Under the pieces are notes generated by a model. The model searched no databases. It saw only the letters and a list, made by a program, of their open reading frames with translations, and was not told where the DNA came from. From positions 1 to 19,402 of the forward strand of contig JBGVPD010000045.1 of the NCBI GenBank assembly GCA_045126815.1: a stretch of DNA of 19,402 nucleotides, read 5' to 3'. Below are positions 1 to 9,800 of the stretch, piece after piece. How positions within the stretch are numbered: the stretch's first letter is position 1; each line of letters opens with the position of its first letter. This stretch comes from RGIG1995 sp045126815. GTDB taxonomy: Bacteria > Bacillota > Clostridia > Oscillospirales > CAG-272. The translations under genes and the position numbers were made by a program.

Positions 1-1
1 A

Positions 2-1630
2 GTAACTTACTATGCCCGTGTTTCTTCGGATACGGACGAGCAGTTAAACTCGCTTGACAACCAGATAGCATACTATGAAAACTTCATTAAGAAAAACAAA
101 GCTTGGACCTTCGTACCCGGTTACATAGACGAAGGTCTTTCCGGCATTTCTACAAAAAAGAGAAAGCACTTTAACGAAATGATTTCTGATGCCAAGGACG
201 ATATGTTTGATCTTATCATCACTAAAGAAATTTCTCGTTTTGCTCGTAATACTTTAGACTCTCTTCAATATACCAGAGAGCTTCTTGGTTTAGGGGTTGG
301 TGTTTTCTTTCAGAACGATAACATTAATACTCTCGATGAAGATGCTGAGCTTAGACTTACTATCATGTCCTCTATCGCACAGGACGAGCTTCGTAAGCTT
401 TCATCCCGTGTAAAGTTCGGTCATCAGCAGGCCATCAAGTCGGGGGTTGTTCTTGGTAACAGTCGTATCTTTGGTTATATAAAAGATGGTAAGCGACTAA
501 TCATAGATGAAACTCAGGCGCCTATGGTTCGCGACTTGTTTAGACTTTATGCTACTGGTGAGTATAGTATGAAGCAGCTTGAGACTCTTTTCTATGATCA
601 GGGTTATCGTAATTATAATGGTAATAAAATTGCTCACACCACGATGTCGGGAATTATTTCTAACCCCAAATACAAGGGCTACTATGTAGGTAATAAGGTT
701 CGTATCGTTGATATGTTCACCAAGAAACAGAAATTCCTTCCCCCTGAAGAATGGGTTATGTTTAAGGATGAAACCGGTGAAATCGTTCCCGCCCTTGTAT
801 CCGAAGAATTGTGGGACAAGGCTAATGAGATTTTACGTCGTAGAAGCGATGACGTAAAGAACCGCCAAGGTATATGCAACCATGCCAACCTGCTAACCGG
901 CAAATTGTTCTGTACACATTGTGGTGCCCCATATTATCGTAGAGAATCTAAAAGTAAAGATGGCACAGTCAACTCAAAATGGGTTTGCTCAAACAAAATA
1001 AACAATGGAGCAGATGCTTGTCCTTCTTTCCCCATATATGAAGATGAGATAAAACCTATTCTGTTCGAGGTATTTGGAGAAACCAGAGTAGACGTAGAAG
1101 CATTGCTTGAAACCTACTACGAAATGTTCAAGTCTTTGGAGAATGACGACGAAACCTCAAAACAGATAGCTGAACAGAGACGCATAATTGAACTTGGAGA
1201 GCAAAAGAAGAACAAGCTACTCGAGCTTGTTACAACAGGTAGTATTACAAATGCTAATTTTAAGTCGATGACAGACAAGTGCGATCATGAAATCAGTGAA
1301 GCAACTGCTATTATTGCTGATCTAGAAACACAAATGTTTACCCAAGAAGAATATCAGAAGCATATGCGCGAGGTTAGTCTTGGTTTAGAGGCAGCAATAA
1401 AGGATGCTAGTAGCGGTTTGATTACTAACGATTTCGTTGCTCAGTATATTGATAAAATCTTTGTAACATTAATAGAAGATGATACAGCGAAACTGGAAAT
1501 CAAGATATTTACGGGCAAAAACACGGAAAAATGGCTAAAAAAACTCAATGCGCGAGCAAAAGGTCGTATGGGTGTCACATCTAAAAAGATGATCGAAAAG
1601 TACGAGAACGATATGAAGGGTTCTAACTAA
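2..1630 (+). CDS. Large serine recombinase (site-specific integrase/transposase), 5' end outside the window
   Basis: The reading frame is open from base 2, well upstream of the first ATG at 179, and encodes 542 visible residues. It begins inside the catalytic motif YARVSSD: the nucleophile serine is visible residue 8 (codon 23-25) and Arg6 lies just before it, so only a few N-terminal codons are missing. The resolvase fold continues with DEGLSG and ISRFARNTLD, which carry further active-site arginines. A recombinase DNA-binding domain follows, then a zinc ribbon with Cys304 and Cys307 (CTHC) and two later cysteines (WVCSN, DACPSF), then a charged coiled-coil-like segment near residues 350-430 and a basic tail. 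This is the architecture of large serine recombinases that integrate or excise phages, conjugative elements and mobilisable islands. It is followed by its own terminator. Arginine and glycine codon choice shifts towards CGT/GGT in the first half, unlike the neighbouring genes. The element it moves would lie mainly to the left, out of view. Confidence 0.93.
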   Translation, partial: VTYYARVSSDTDEQLNSLDNQIAYYENFIKKNKAWTFVPGYIDEGLSGISTKKRKHFNEMISDAKDDMFDLIITKEISRFARNTLDSLQYTRELLGLGVGVFFQNDNINTLDEDAELRLTIMSSIAQDELRKLSSRVKFGHQQAIKSGVVLGNSRIFGYIKDGKRLIIDETQAPMVRDLFRLYATGEYSMKQLETLFYDQGYRNYNGNKIAHTTMSGIISNPKYKGYYVGNKVRIVDMFTKKQKFLPPEEWVMFKDETGEIVPALVSEELWDKANEILRRRSDDVKNRQGICNHANLLTGKLFCTHCGAPYYRRESKSKDGTVNSKWVCSNKINNGADACPSFPIYEDEIKPILFEVFGETRVDVEALLETYYEMFKSLENDDETSKQIAEQRRIIELGEQKKNKLLELVTTGSITNANFKSMTDKCDHEISEATAIIADLETQMFTQEEYQKHMREVSLGLEAAIKDASSGLITNDFVAQYIDKIFVTLIEDDTAKLEIKIFTGKNTEKWLKKLNARAKGRMGVTSKKMIEKYENDMKGSN

Positions 1631-1669
1631 TTCTGTAAAGATACAGTATTAATTTGAACAAGATGATAG

Positions 1670-1714
1670 TGTCCTAACCGAGATCATTCATTTCGGTTGG
1701 GACATTATTATTTT
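1670..1714 (+). terminator. Rho-independent terminator of the recombinase gene
   Basis: A 12-bp stem (TGTCCTAACCGA at 1670-1681 with TCGGTTGGGACA at 1692-1703, including one G-T wobble) closes a 10-base loop and is followed by the T-rich run TTATTATTTTG. It lies 39 bases after the recombinase stop and directly before the -35 box of the next gene, so it separates the element gene from the core operon. Confidence 0.8.
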
Positions 1715-1715
1715 G

Positions 1716-1744
1716 TTGACTTATTGTAGGTAAAGTGGTAAAAT
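1716..1744 (+). promoter_or_regulatory. Sigma-A promoter for rqcH-addB-addA
   Basis: TTGACT at 1716-1721, a 17-base spacer and TAAAAT at 1739-1744 fit the vegetative promoter consensus well. The predicted start is near 1751, giving a leader of about 30 bases with a ribosome binding site AGGAG near 1766-1770 before the ATG at 1781. The -35 box touches the terminator tail, so very little sequence separates the two units. Confidence 0.75.
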
Positions 1745-1780
1745 AAAAGGGTAAAAAATAGTTTTAGGAGAAGATACAAA

Positions 1781-3529
1781 ATGGCTTTTGATGCGGGAAT
1801 GGTTGCCGCTTTGGCAAATGAATTGAATAACAAATTAAAGGGTGCCAGAGTAGACAAGATACAACAGCCCGAAAAAGAAGAGATAGTTTTTACGTTAAGA
1901 GCCGAAAGGGAAAACGTAAGGTTGTCACTTTCGTCGGGCGCCAACAGTCCGAGAATTAATATTACGTCTGTAAACAAGGAAAATCCCATATCAGCGCCAA
2001 TGTTTTGTATGCTTTTAAGAAAGCATTTGTCCGGCGGAAGAATTGTATCTATCGAGCAGTATGGATTTGAAAGGCTTATAGAGATAAATATTGAATGCCG
2101 AGACGAGATGGGCTTTTTGTGCACACGTTATATAATGGTCGAGATAATGGGCAAATACAGCAACATTATTTTTTGCGATGGTGACAAAAAGATAATAGGC
2201 GCGATAAAGCCTGTCGACTTCACGACAAGCAGTAAGAGACAGATCTTGCCGGGAATGCTGTACGAGTATCCTCCGAAACAGGAAAAGTCAGATCCTATCA
2301 ATACTGATATAGAAGAATTTAAAAAGTTGTATATTTCTTCGGATAAGGAAAGGCTTATTTCAAGGTTTATAACCGACAACTATATGGGAATATCGCTTCT
2401 CGTTTCGGGAGAGGTTGCATACAGATGTGCGGGAAGTGCTGATGCCTTGTTATCCGATTGTACTTTTGACGTTTTGTGGGACAGTTTTAATTCTTTAGTT
2501 ACAAATATAAAGAATAAGCAGTTCACTCCATTTTTACTTAAAACTGAAGACAAGCCTATGGAATTCAGTTTTATGCCTATTATGCAGTTTGTGGGTGTTT
2601 ATAAAGGTGCAGTATGCGATTCTTTCAGTCAGCTTATAGACGAATACTACGTAAAAAAAGAGAGAATAAATCACATAAGACAGATAAGTGCAGATCTTTT
2701 AAAATATCTGACCAATAATGAAAACAGGATATTGAAAAAGATTTCCATTCACAAAGACGAGATAAGAAAAGCAAAGGAAAACTTAAAATACAAGAATTTA
2801 GGCGATATAATTACAGCAAATATATATATGTTAAAACGTGGAGACACTAAGGTTGAATTATACGATTATTCGGAAGATGAACCTACATTAAAAACGATTA
2901 CTCTCGATTCAAAGTTAACTCCGTCTCAAAATGCTCAAAGATATTATAAGAGATATAATAAGGCAAAAAAGGCAATAGAAGTATTGACTGAACAGTTAAA
3001 GAATGATGAGATCGAATTAAATTATATAAGCTCCGTACTTGACTCTTTGTCGAGAGCCGAAGGCGAAAATGACCTTGAGGAAATAAGACGTGAATTAAGA
3101 GAATCGGGATATGGAGTTAAGTCAAAGACGAACCAAAAGAATATACAAAAGACGCATCCTTTTGAGTTTAAGACTGAAAATGGATATACCGTGCTTTGCG
3201 GAAGAAATAATATACAGAACGATATGCTTACATTTAAGACTGCGTCGAAGCTTGATTATTGGTTCCACGCAAAGAACGTGGCGGGTTCTCACTGTATAAT
3301 GCTTTGTAACGGAGAAGAGCCGAAAGAGATAGATTTTACACAGGCGGCAATTATAGCGGCAACACATTCAAAAATGTCAGACGGAGAGAACGTTGAAGTT
3401 GATTATACGCTTGTAAAAAATATAAAAAAGATAAATTCAGCAAAGTTGGGACTTGTAATATATTCAACTAATTGGTCGGCGTACGTGACACCCGACAAGA
3501 AATTATGCGAAAAACTCCGAGTGAGGTAA
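1781..3529 (+). CDS. rqcH: RqcH, ribosome quality control factor (NFACT/Rqc2 family)
   Basis: This 582-residue protein matches the usual length and layout of bacterial RqcH (formerly called fibronectin-binding protein FbpA/YloA). It starts with the NFACT-N domain (MAFDAGMVAALANEL), has a central helical and coiled-coil part (about 290-450), and ends with the NFACT-R/DUF814 domain, whose core WFHAKNVAGSHCIML lies near residues 487-501. In the family, RqcH binds the obstructed 50S subunit together with peptidyl-tRNA and recruits alanyl-tRNA to add C-terminal alanine tails that mark the nascent chain for proteolysis. It acts in the cytoplasm on stalled ribosomes. Residues 97-98 are Glu-Arg where, from memory, the Bacillus subtilis protein has Asp-Arg. 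The ATG at 1781 has AGGAG about 10 bases upstream. The stop is four bases before the preferred addB start, so the two are probably cotranscribed. Confidence 0.93.
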   Translation: MAFDAGMVAALANELNNKLKGARVDKIQQPEKEEIVFTLRAERENVRLSLSSGANSPRINITSVNKENPISAPMFCMLLRKHLSGGRIVSIEQYGFERLIEINIECRDEMGFLCTRYIMVEIMGKYSNIIFCDGDKKIIGAIKPVDFTTSSKRQILPGMLYEYPPKQEKSDPINTDIEEFKKLYISSDKERLISRFITDNYMGISLLVSGEVAYRCAGSADALLSDCTFDVLWDSFNSLVTNIKNKQFTPFLLKTEDKPMEFSFMPIMQFVGVYKGAVCDSFSQLIDEYYVKKERINHIRQISADLLKYLTNNENRILKKISIHKDEIRKAKENLKYKNLGDIITANIYMLKRGDTKVELYDYSEDEPTLKTITLDSKLTPSQNAQRYYKRYNKAKKAIEVLTEQLKNDEIELNYISSVLDSLSRAEGENDLEEIRRELRESGYGVKSKTNQKNIQKTHPFEFKTENGYTVLCGRNNIQNDMLTFKTASKLDYWFHAKNVAGSHCIMLCNGEEPKEIDFTQAAIIAATHSKMSDGENVEVDYTLVKNIKKINSAKLGLVIYSTNWSAYVTPDKKLCEKLRVR

Positions 3530-3533
3530 TGTG

Positions 3534-6500
3534 ATGATAAATCTTGTGTACGGGCCCTCGGGCAGCGGAAAAAGCACATACATTTACAATCAAATAAGAG
3601 AAGATCTGAAATGCGGAGAAAAAGCTATCCTTATTGTACCTGACCAACAGATATTGTCGGCGGAAAGGGAGATAATGGATGTATCAAGCGGTGTATCTTC
3701 AATTGACGTTGAAGTTTTATCTTTTCGTCGTTTGGCAAATTATGTATTCAGGAATTTAGGTGGGTTATCATTTAACGATATAGACGAAAGCGGACGTTTG
3801 CTTATAATGTGGCGAGTTCTTCGTGAAGTATCGCCATTTTTGAAGGCTTATTCTAATATAGAGGAAAAGAATACTAGTTTCGCTGAACTTATGCTTTCGA
3901 CCGTTAGTGAACTTAAACAATTTTCCATAACCCCTGCCAAGCTTGAAAAGGTAGGAGAAAAATTACGTGAGAGCCATAGGGAATTAAGTGACAAACTTCA
4001 CGATATTTCTTTTATATACGGTTCATACCAAGCTTTTTTCAGCAACGAGTATAATGATCCGACCGATGAATTGACAAGACTTGCCGAAACACTTAAGGAA
4101 AGTAATTTTTTTGAGGGGAAAAAGGTGTATTTTGATTCGTTTGACGGTTTTACCCCTCAGCAGTACGGTGTCATAAACGAGATTTGTTCACAGGCGAAAA
4201 ATACAACTTTTTCGCTTTGTTTTGATGTTGAAAATCTTTCGGGCGTTTTTAAGACGACGGAGAAAACTTATAAGAATATTAAAAAGATTGCAAACAAGTT
4301 ATCAAAAGAAGTAAACGAAGTGTATTTAAAAGAGACGTATTCTTTTATGTATGACGATATAAGATACGTTTCGGAGAATTTATGGCGTCACGACGTTGAT
4401 AAGAATAGTTTTGTTGGTGACAATTCACACGTAAACACGGTTCGCTGTCACGATAAGTTCGAAGAGTGTGAGGCTGTTGTATGCGACATAATAAAGAAGG
4501 TAAGAAACGGAGTAAGATATAAAGACATACTTATTATCGCAAGAGATATAAACGCATACGAGGGAATAATTGACTCTGAGCTGGAAAATAACAGCATACC
4601 TTTTTATATGTCGAGGAGAGTTGATATAACGACTAAGCCTATTTTTAAGCTTATTCTTGCGGCGTTTGCCATTAAAAATATGAATTGGAGATATAACGAC
4701 GTTATATCGTACATAAAGACGGGTTTAACGGGTTTAACTTACGACGAATGTGATATACTCGAAAACTATTCATCGGCTTGGAATATAACCGGTCGACGTT
4801 GGTATGACGATGTTGACTGGAATATGAATCCCGATGGGTTCGTTGAACAGATAACCGAAGAGGGTTACGATGTTATAAACAAGGCAAACGAACTTCGTAA
4901 AAAAATAGTTCCTCCTTTGACAAAGTTTTTTGAGTCTATCGGCGGAACAACTGTTAGAGACGTTACAAAAGCTTTGTATGATTTTTTATGTAAACTGCAA
5001 ATAAAAGAACAGATAGAAATACAGGCAGCTGAATGTAGAAAAAATGAACTGTTCAGCGAGGAAAAAGAACTTGTACAGTTGTGGAACATTCTTATAGATG
5101 CACTGGATATTATAGTAGAAATTGCAGGAGACATGAAGATCGACGGAGAGGGATACTTAATATTGCTTAAGCTTGTTTTGGGAAGAACCGATATAGGAAC
5201 TATTCCCGCAACCGTTGATCAGGTTATATTGGGAAGTGCATCAAGTATACGTACAGGAAGCGTATCTCACGTGTATTTGCTTGGTGTAAATGAGGGTGTA
5301 TTCCCAAAAAAATCAGAAGAAAACTGTATATTCAGCGACAGCGAAAAGGGAATATTAAGCTCGCTTGACGTCGAGCTTAGTCCGTCAAGTGATGATCTTG
5401 TGGCAGACGAACTGTTTTGGTTTTATAAGTCTTTGTCAACTGCAAGAGAGAGTTTGACTTTGACGTATTCGGAATCAGATCTTGTCGGTGCATCAAACAC
5501 TTTGTCTGTTGCAGGTTCAAGAGTTAATTATCTGTTGAACGACAAGAAAATAGTTGATTATGCAAGTATTCCTTTTGAGCAAAAGGTTGAGGGAAAGAGT
5601 ATAGCCGTAAAATATTGGGCGTTAAATCAAAATACGGAATTGGGAGTTGCTTTGCGCCGTTATTTTGAAAAGGACGAGCAATTAAGCGATGTAATAAATT
5701 CTTTCAATACCCCTCTTGAAGCAGGAGTTTCCGATATAGATGAAGATATGGCAAGAGAAATATATAAGGGTGATATTTCTACCAGTCAGTCGCGTATTGA
5801 CAGTTATGTTAAGTGTTCGTTTGAATATCACTGTAGATATATTTTGAATTTAAAAGAAAAGAAAACTGCCATATTCAGAAGTAATGATATAGGAACGTTC
5901 GTTCACGCCGTTCTTGAGAGATTTATGTCAAGAATAACTACCGAGGACGGTATTAATACGGACATTGAAGATGATGAGATCGTAAGGCTTATAGAAGAGA
6001 TAGTTGAAGAGTATATGAGGACAACGTGTCAGGGAATGCCGGAAAACAGTCCGAGACTTATGCAGCTTTTCAAGAGACTTAAGAGAACTACTTTGCTTCT
6101 TGTGCGTAATATTTTATCGGAATTTAAACAGAGTAAGTTTGTACCGAGCTTTTTTGAGCTGCCGATAAAACATGGATCAGAAGAGGGTGTTGAGCCTTAT
6201 GAAATTGTCCTTGAAGACGGTACGAAACTGTATATGCGCGGTGTCGTTGACAGAGTTGATACGTATAAAAAGGGTAAGGACGTATACGTAAGAATTGTTG
6301 ACTATAAGACGGGAGTGAAGACGTTTTCTCCTGACGATATTGCAAAGGGATTAAACTTGCAGATGCTTTTGTATCTTTTTGCGATTTGGAATACGAAAAA
6401 TACTACATTTAAGGAAAAAATCAAGTGTGAGGGAGAGGTACTTCCTGCGGGAATACTGTATTTTTCGGCAAGAGCTCCCGAAGTCAGTATAGAAAACGAG

Positions 6501-6854
6501 GAAGATATTGATAACGTTTACATCAAAGCCGACAAAGAGATAAAAAGAGTAGGTATGTTAATTAACGATATTGAAGTGCTAAAGGCTATGGACAGTGAAT
6601 TGGCATCAAGATATATTCCCGTTAAATTAAACAAGGACGGTACACTCAATAAGGCAGCTAACTTAAGGACGGTCGAGGAGTTTGGACAGCTTTCGGGTGA
6701 GATAGACGGTATTTTAAATAAGATAGCGACAGAAATGAAAGCCGGAAAAGTAAACGCCGAACCCATGAGAGAGGGAGACGACGTTCCGTGCAGATTTTGC
6801 AAGATGAAGCCCATTTGCAGAAAAGTTTTATTGGAGGATGAAGATGAGCAGTAA
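3534..6854 (+). CDS. addB: AddB subunit of the AddAB helicase-nuclease
   Basis: AddB pairs with AddA to unwind and resect double-strand DNA ends up to a Chi-like signal, then supports RecA loading in recombinational repair. The 1106-residue product is close to the usual family length. It starts with a Walker A motif, GPSGSGKST, near residues 8-16. Toward the C-terminus a RecB-type nuclease core is intact: GVVDRVD (Asp906) and IVDYKTG (Asp923, Lys925). The four cysteines of the family's iron-sulfur clasp are present: Cys761 in YVKCSFEY, and Cys1086, Cys1089 and Cys1095 in CRFCKMKPIC. Start choice: GAGG at 3523-3526 sits 7 bases before the ATG at 3534 but only 4 before the in-frame GTG at 3531, so ATG is preferred. 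The gene follows rqcH almost directly and overlaps addA by 11 bases, which suggests translational coupling. Confidence 0.95.
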   Translation: MINLVYGPSGSGKSTYIYNQIREDLKCGEKAILIVPDQQILSAEREIMDVSSGVSSIDVEVLSFRRLANYVFRNLGGLSFNDIDESGRLLIMWRVLREVSPFLKAYSNIEEKNTSFAELMLSTVSELKQFSITPAKLEKVGEKLRESHRELSDKLHDISFIYGSYQAFFSNEYNDPTDELTRLAETLKESNFFEGKKVYFDSFDGFTPQQYGVINEICSQAKNTTFSLCFDVENLSGVFKTTEKTYKNIKKIANKLSKEVNEVYLKETYSFMYDDIRYVSENLWRHDVDKNSFVGDNSHVNTVRCHDKFEECEAVVCDIIKKVRNGVRYKDILIIARDINAYEGIIDSELENNSIPFYMSRRVDITTKPIFKLILAAFAIKNMNWRYNDVISYIKTGLTGLTYDECDILENYSSAWNITGRRWYDDVDWNMNPDGFVEQITEEGYDVINKANELRKKIVPPLTKFFESIGGTTVRDVTKALYDFLCKLQIKEQIEIQAAECRKNELFSEEKELVQLWNILIDALDIIVEIAGDMKIDGEGYLILLKLVLGRTDIGTIPATVDQVILGSASSIRTGSVSHVYLLGVNEGVFPKKSEENCIFSDSEKGILSSLDVELSPSSDDLVADELFWFYKSLSTARESLTLTYSESDLVGASNTLSVAGSRVNYLLNDKKIVDYASIPFEQKVEGKSIAVKYWALNQNTELGVALRRYFEKDEQLSDVINSFNTPLEAGVSDIDEDMAREIYKGDISTSQSRIDSYVKCSFEYHCRYILNLKEKKTAIFRSNDIGTFVHAVLERFMSRITTEDGINTDIEDDEIVRLIEEIVEEYMRTTCQGMPENSPRLMQLFKRLKRTTLLLVRNILSEFKQSKFVPSFFELPIKHGSEEGVEPYEIVLEDGTKLYMRGVVDRVDTYKKGKDVYVRIVDYKTGVKTFSPDDIAKGLNLQMLLYLFAIWNTKNTTFKEKIKCEGEVLPAGILYFSARAPEVSIENEEDIDNVYIKADKEIKRVGMLINDIEVLKAMDSELASRYIPVKLNKDGTLNKAANLRTVEEFGQLSGEIDGILNKIATEMKAGKVNAEPMREGDDVPCRFCKMKPICRKVLLEDEDEQ

Positions 6855-9800
6855 GTTTAAGTTGACACCTGCCCAGCAAAAAGCGATAGATTTGCGTGAT
6901 CATACTATGCTTGTATCGGCAGCTGCGGGTTCGGGAAAAACTGCGGTTTTGACAAAAAGAATAATAAAACTTATTACTGATTCCGACAATCCTACCGACG
7001 TTTCTGAACTACTTGTCGTAACGTTTACAAAGGCGGCGGCAACTGAGCTTAAGGAACGTATTTCGGCAGCTATATATGATGCTTTAAAGGCAGATCCTAC
7101 CAACAAACATCTGTCAAATCAGCTTTTAAAATTGGGTAAGGCTAAGATATGTACTATACATTCATTTTGCGCCGATCTTGTAAAGAGTAACTTTCAGGTT
7201 TTAGGTCTTTCGGCAAATTTACGAATTGCAGATGAGACTGAAGCAAGACTTATACAAAACAATGTGTCAAATGAGCTTATAGATTCTTTTTACGGCGGAT
7301 TATATTTGGATAAGGTTTCGGATTTTGCCGATTTTACAGAGAATTTTCTTTCTGCAAAAAAAGACGATTCGCTTCCGGATATTTTTTCCAACATATACAA
7401 CAGATTAAGGGCGTATCCTGTTGGAATTGATCTTTTGAAAAAGTGTGCGAATGAACTTGAGGGGAAAATATACGATAACATTCTTGATACAAAATGGGGA
7501 ATGAAGATAAAAGAGTATATAAGAAGAACGTATACTGACCTTTTGGATAAATATGATGCGGCTTGTTCATATTTCGAGTCTGACGAAGTTTTTGCAAAGT
7601 CGTATCTTCCGGCATTTGAAGCAGACAGACGTATATGTTTTGAAATATTGCAGACTTTAGAAAAAAATATGTATAATGAACTTTATACGTGTTTTAACAA
7701 CCAAGCCAAAGCAAAGCTTGGAAACGTAAAAAAAGAACTTCAAAACGAAAAGACTGATGCTTTTAAGAAGATAAGAGAAACTTTATGGAAATCAACCACT
7801 ATAAGACTTGCGCCGAAACTGTTTTCATTTTCCGAAGAAAGCGTTAAAGAACAGTTAAAAAAGACTGCGGAAGTTTGCAGAAATATGTACGGTTTTCTTG
7901 AGGTGTTTGACTTTACGTACAAAAAGGAAAAAAAGGATAAGGGTTTACTCGATTATAACGACCTTGAGAACTATGCTATTAAACTTTTGTACAAGGATAA
8001 TACTTGCGAAGAGATAACCGATCTTGCCCAAAGTATAAAGGCAAAATATAAATACATATTTATAGATGAATATCAGGACGTAAACGAATTGCAGGACAAG
8101 ATATTTTGCGCTGTAAGTACACCTACAAATCGATTTATGGTAGGAGATATTAAGCAAAGTATATACGGTTTCAGAGGTTCTGAACCTGAACTGTTTTCGA
8201 ATTACAGAACCAATTTTCCTATATGTTCGCCTGATGAAGACGAGTGTCCTACGTCTGACGGAGTTACATTATATTTGTCAAATAACTTCAGAAGCGACAG
8301 AACGGTTATAGATTTTTCAAATGCAGTTTTTGAGGTGTTGTTTAACAATAACAGCGGAAAAGCTCCATACACCGAGGGTGACAGGCTTGTTTGTTCTAAA
8401 CTGTATGCAGAAGACGAGCAAGACTATAACGTAAGACTTTGTTTTATGGAAGATGATGAAGAAGTCAAGGGTTACGTAAGGGAAGCTGAGTTTGTTGCAG
8501 ACGAGATAGAAAAGCTTATAAAAGAGGGAACTGAACCTTCTGATATCGCCATACTTTTCAGATACAGAAATAATTCCGTATTTTTTGAAGAAGCGCTCAA
8601 AAAGCGAGGTATTGAAAGTTTTAATCAGGTAGACAAAGATTTCTTTGAGAATGACGCCGTTCTTTTGATGCTTTGTTTGCTTAATGCAGTTGACAATCCC
8701 AGCCGAGATATATATCTTGCGGGAGTACTGAAAAGTCCTATCTTTGGTTTTGATATGACCGATATAACAAAGATAAGACGATATGAAAGACAGGGAAGTT
8801 TATACGATGCTCTAAAGAAATACGAAAAAGAAACCGAGGATAAAAAGTGCGCATATTTTCTTGAAAAATTAAAACAGTGGAGAAAGTATGCCGAAGGTTG
8901 CCCGGTTGATAAATTCGTACGCTATATTTATAACGAAACACATATTTTGGAACTTCTCTCGGGAAAGAAAAAGGACAGAGATATCGAGAGACAGTCAAAC
9001 CTGTTGTTACTTTATGAATATGCGAGAAGTTTCGAAAACGGTAGTTTTAAAGGCCTTTACAATTTTATTTTGTATTTGAACGATATGATCGAAAAGCAAA
9101 TACATCTGCCTTGTGCCCGTTTGACAAGCGAGGGAAAAGGTGTTGTAAATATTATGACCGTGCATAATTCAAAGGGACTTGAATTTAATACGGTGTTTTT
9201 CAGCGGAACGTCGTGTAAGTTTAACCGTATGGATGAACGCAACAGCTATATTCTTCATAAAGATTACGGATTAACGCTGAAGTTAAGAGACAAGAGTTCG
9301 TTCGGTAAATACAATACGTATCCCAGAATTGCCGCTGAAATAGCGATCAGAGAGGACGATACAGACGAGGAGATAAGAGCGTTGTACGTTGCTTTGACCC
9401 GTGCGAAGAAGAGGCTGATAGTTACTTCGTGCATAAAAAAAGCAAAGGAAGTGATAGAAAGAATATCTTCTGAGGAAACAAAGGTATCGCATAATGCGTT
9501 ACTCAACGTTTCAAATGTAATCGAACTTTTGCTTTACGGTATACTGAAGTCTGATTACAAGGAATATTCAATTGAATATATTTCTCCTTGCCGAAATGAA
9601 GAGGAAAGTGAAAAAACGATAGACGAATATAACTTTAACGAACAGTTAATAGATATGTACGAAAAACAGCTTGAAGAGAAATTTTCGTATGAATATCCGT
9701 ATAAGGAATTAACCGTATTACCTTCAAAACTTGCAGTATCAAAGCTTTACCCCGGTGTACTTGATGAGTATACGAAGGAGATAGAAACATCGGCTCCTTC

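Noticed and set aside
179..1630. Start of the recombinase at the first ATG (179)
   Set aside because: The frame is open back to base 2 and includes the catalytic YARVSSD motif, so a start at 179 would delete the active-site serine.
1708..2379. Minus-strand open frames opposite rqcH
   Set aside because: They are shadows of a clearly coding plus-strand gene, with no ribosome binding site or recognisable protein features; the same applies to the other antisense frames inside addB, addA, pgsA and the kinase.
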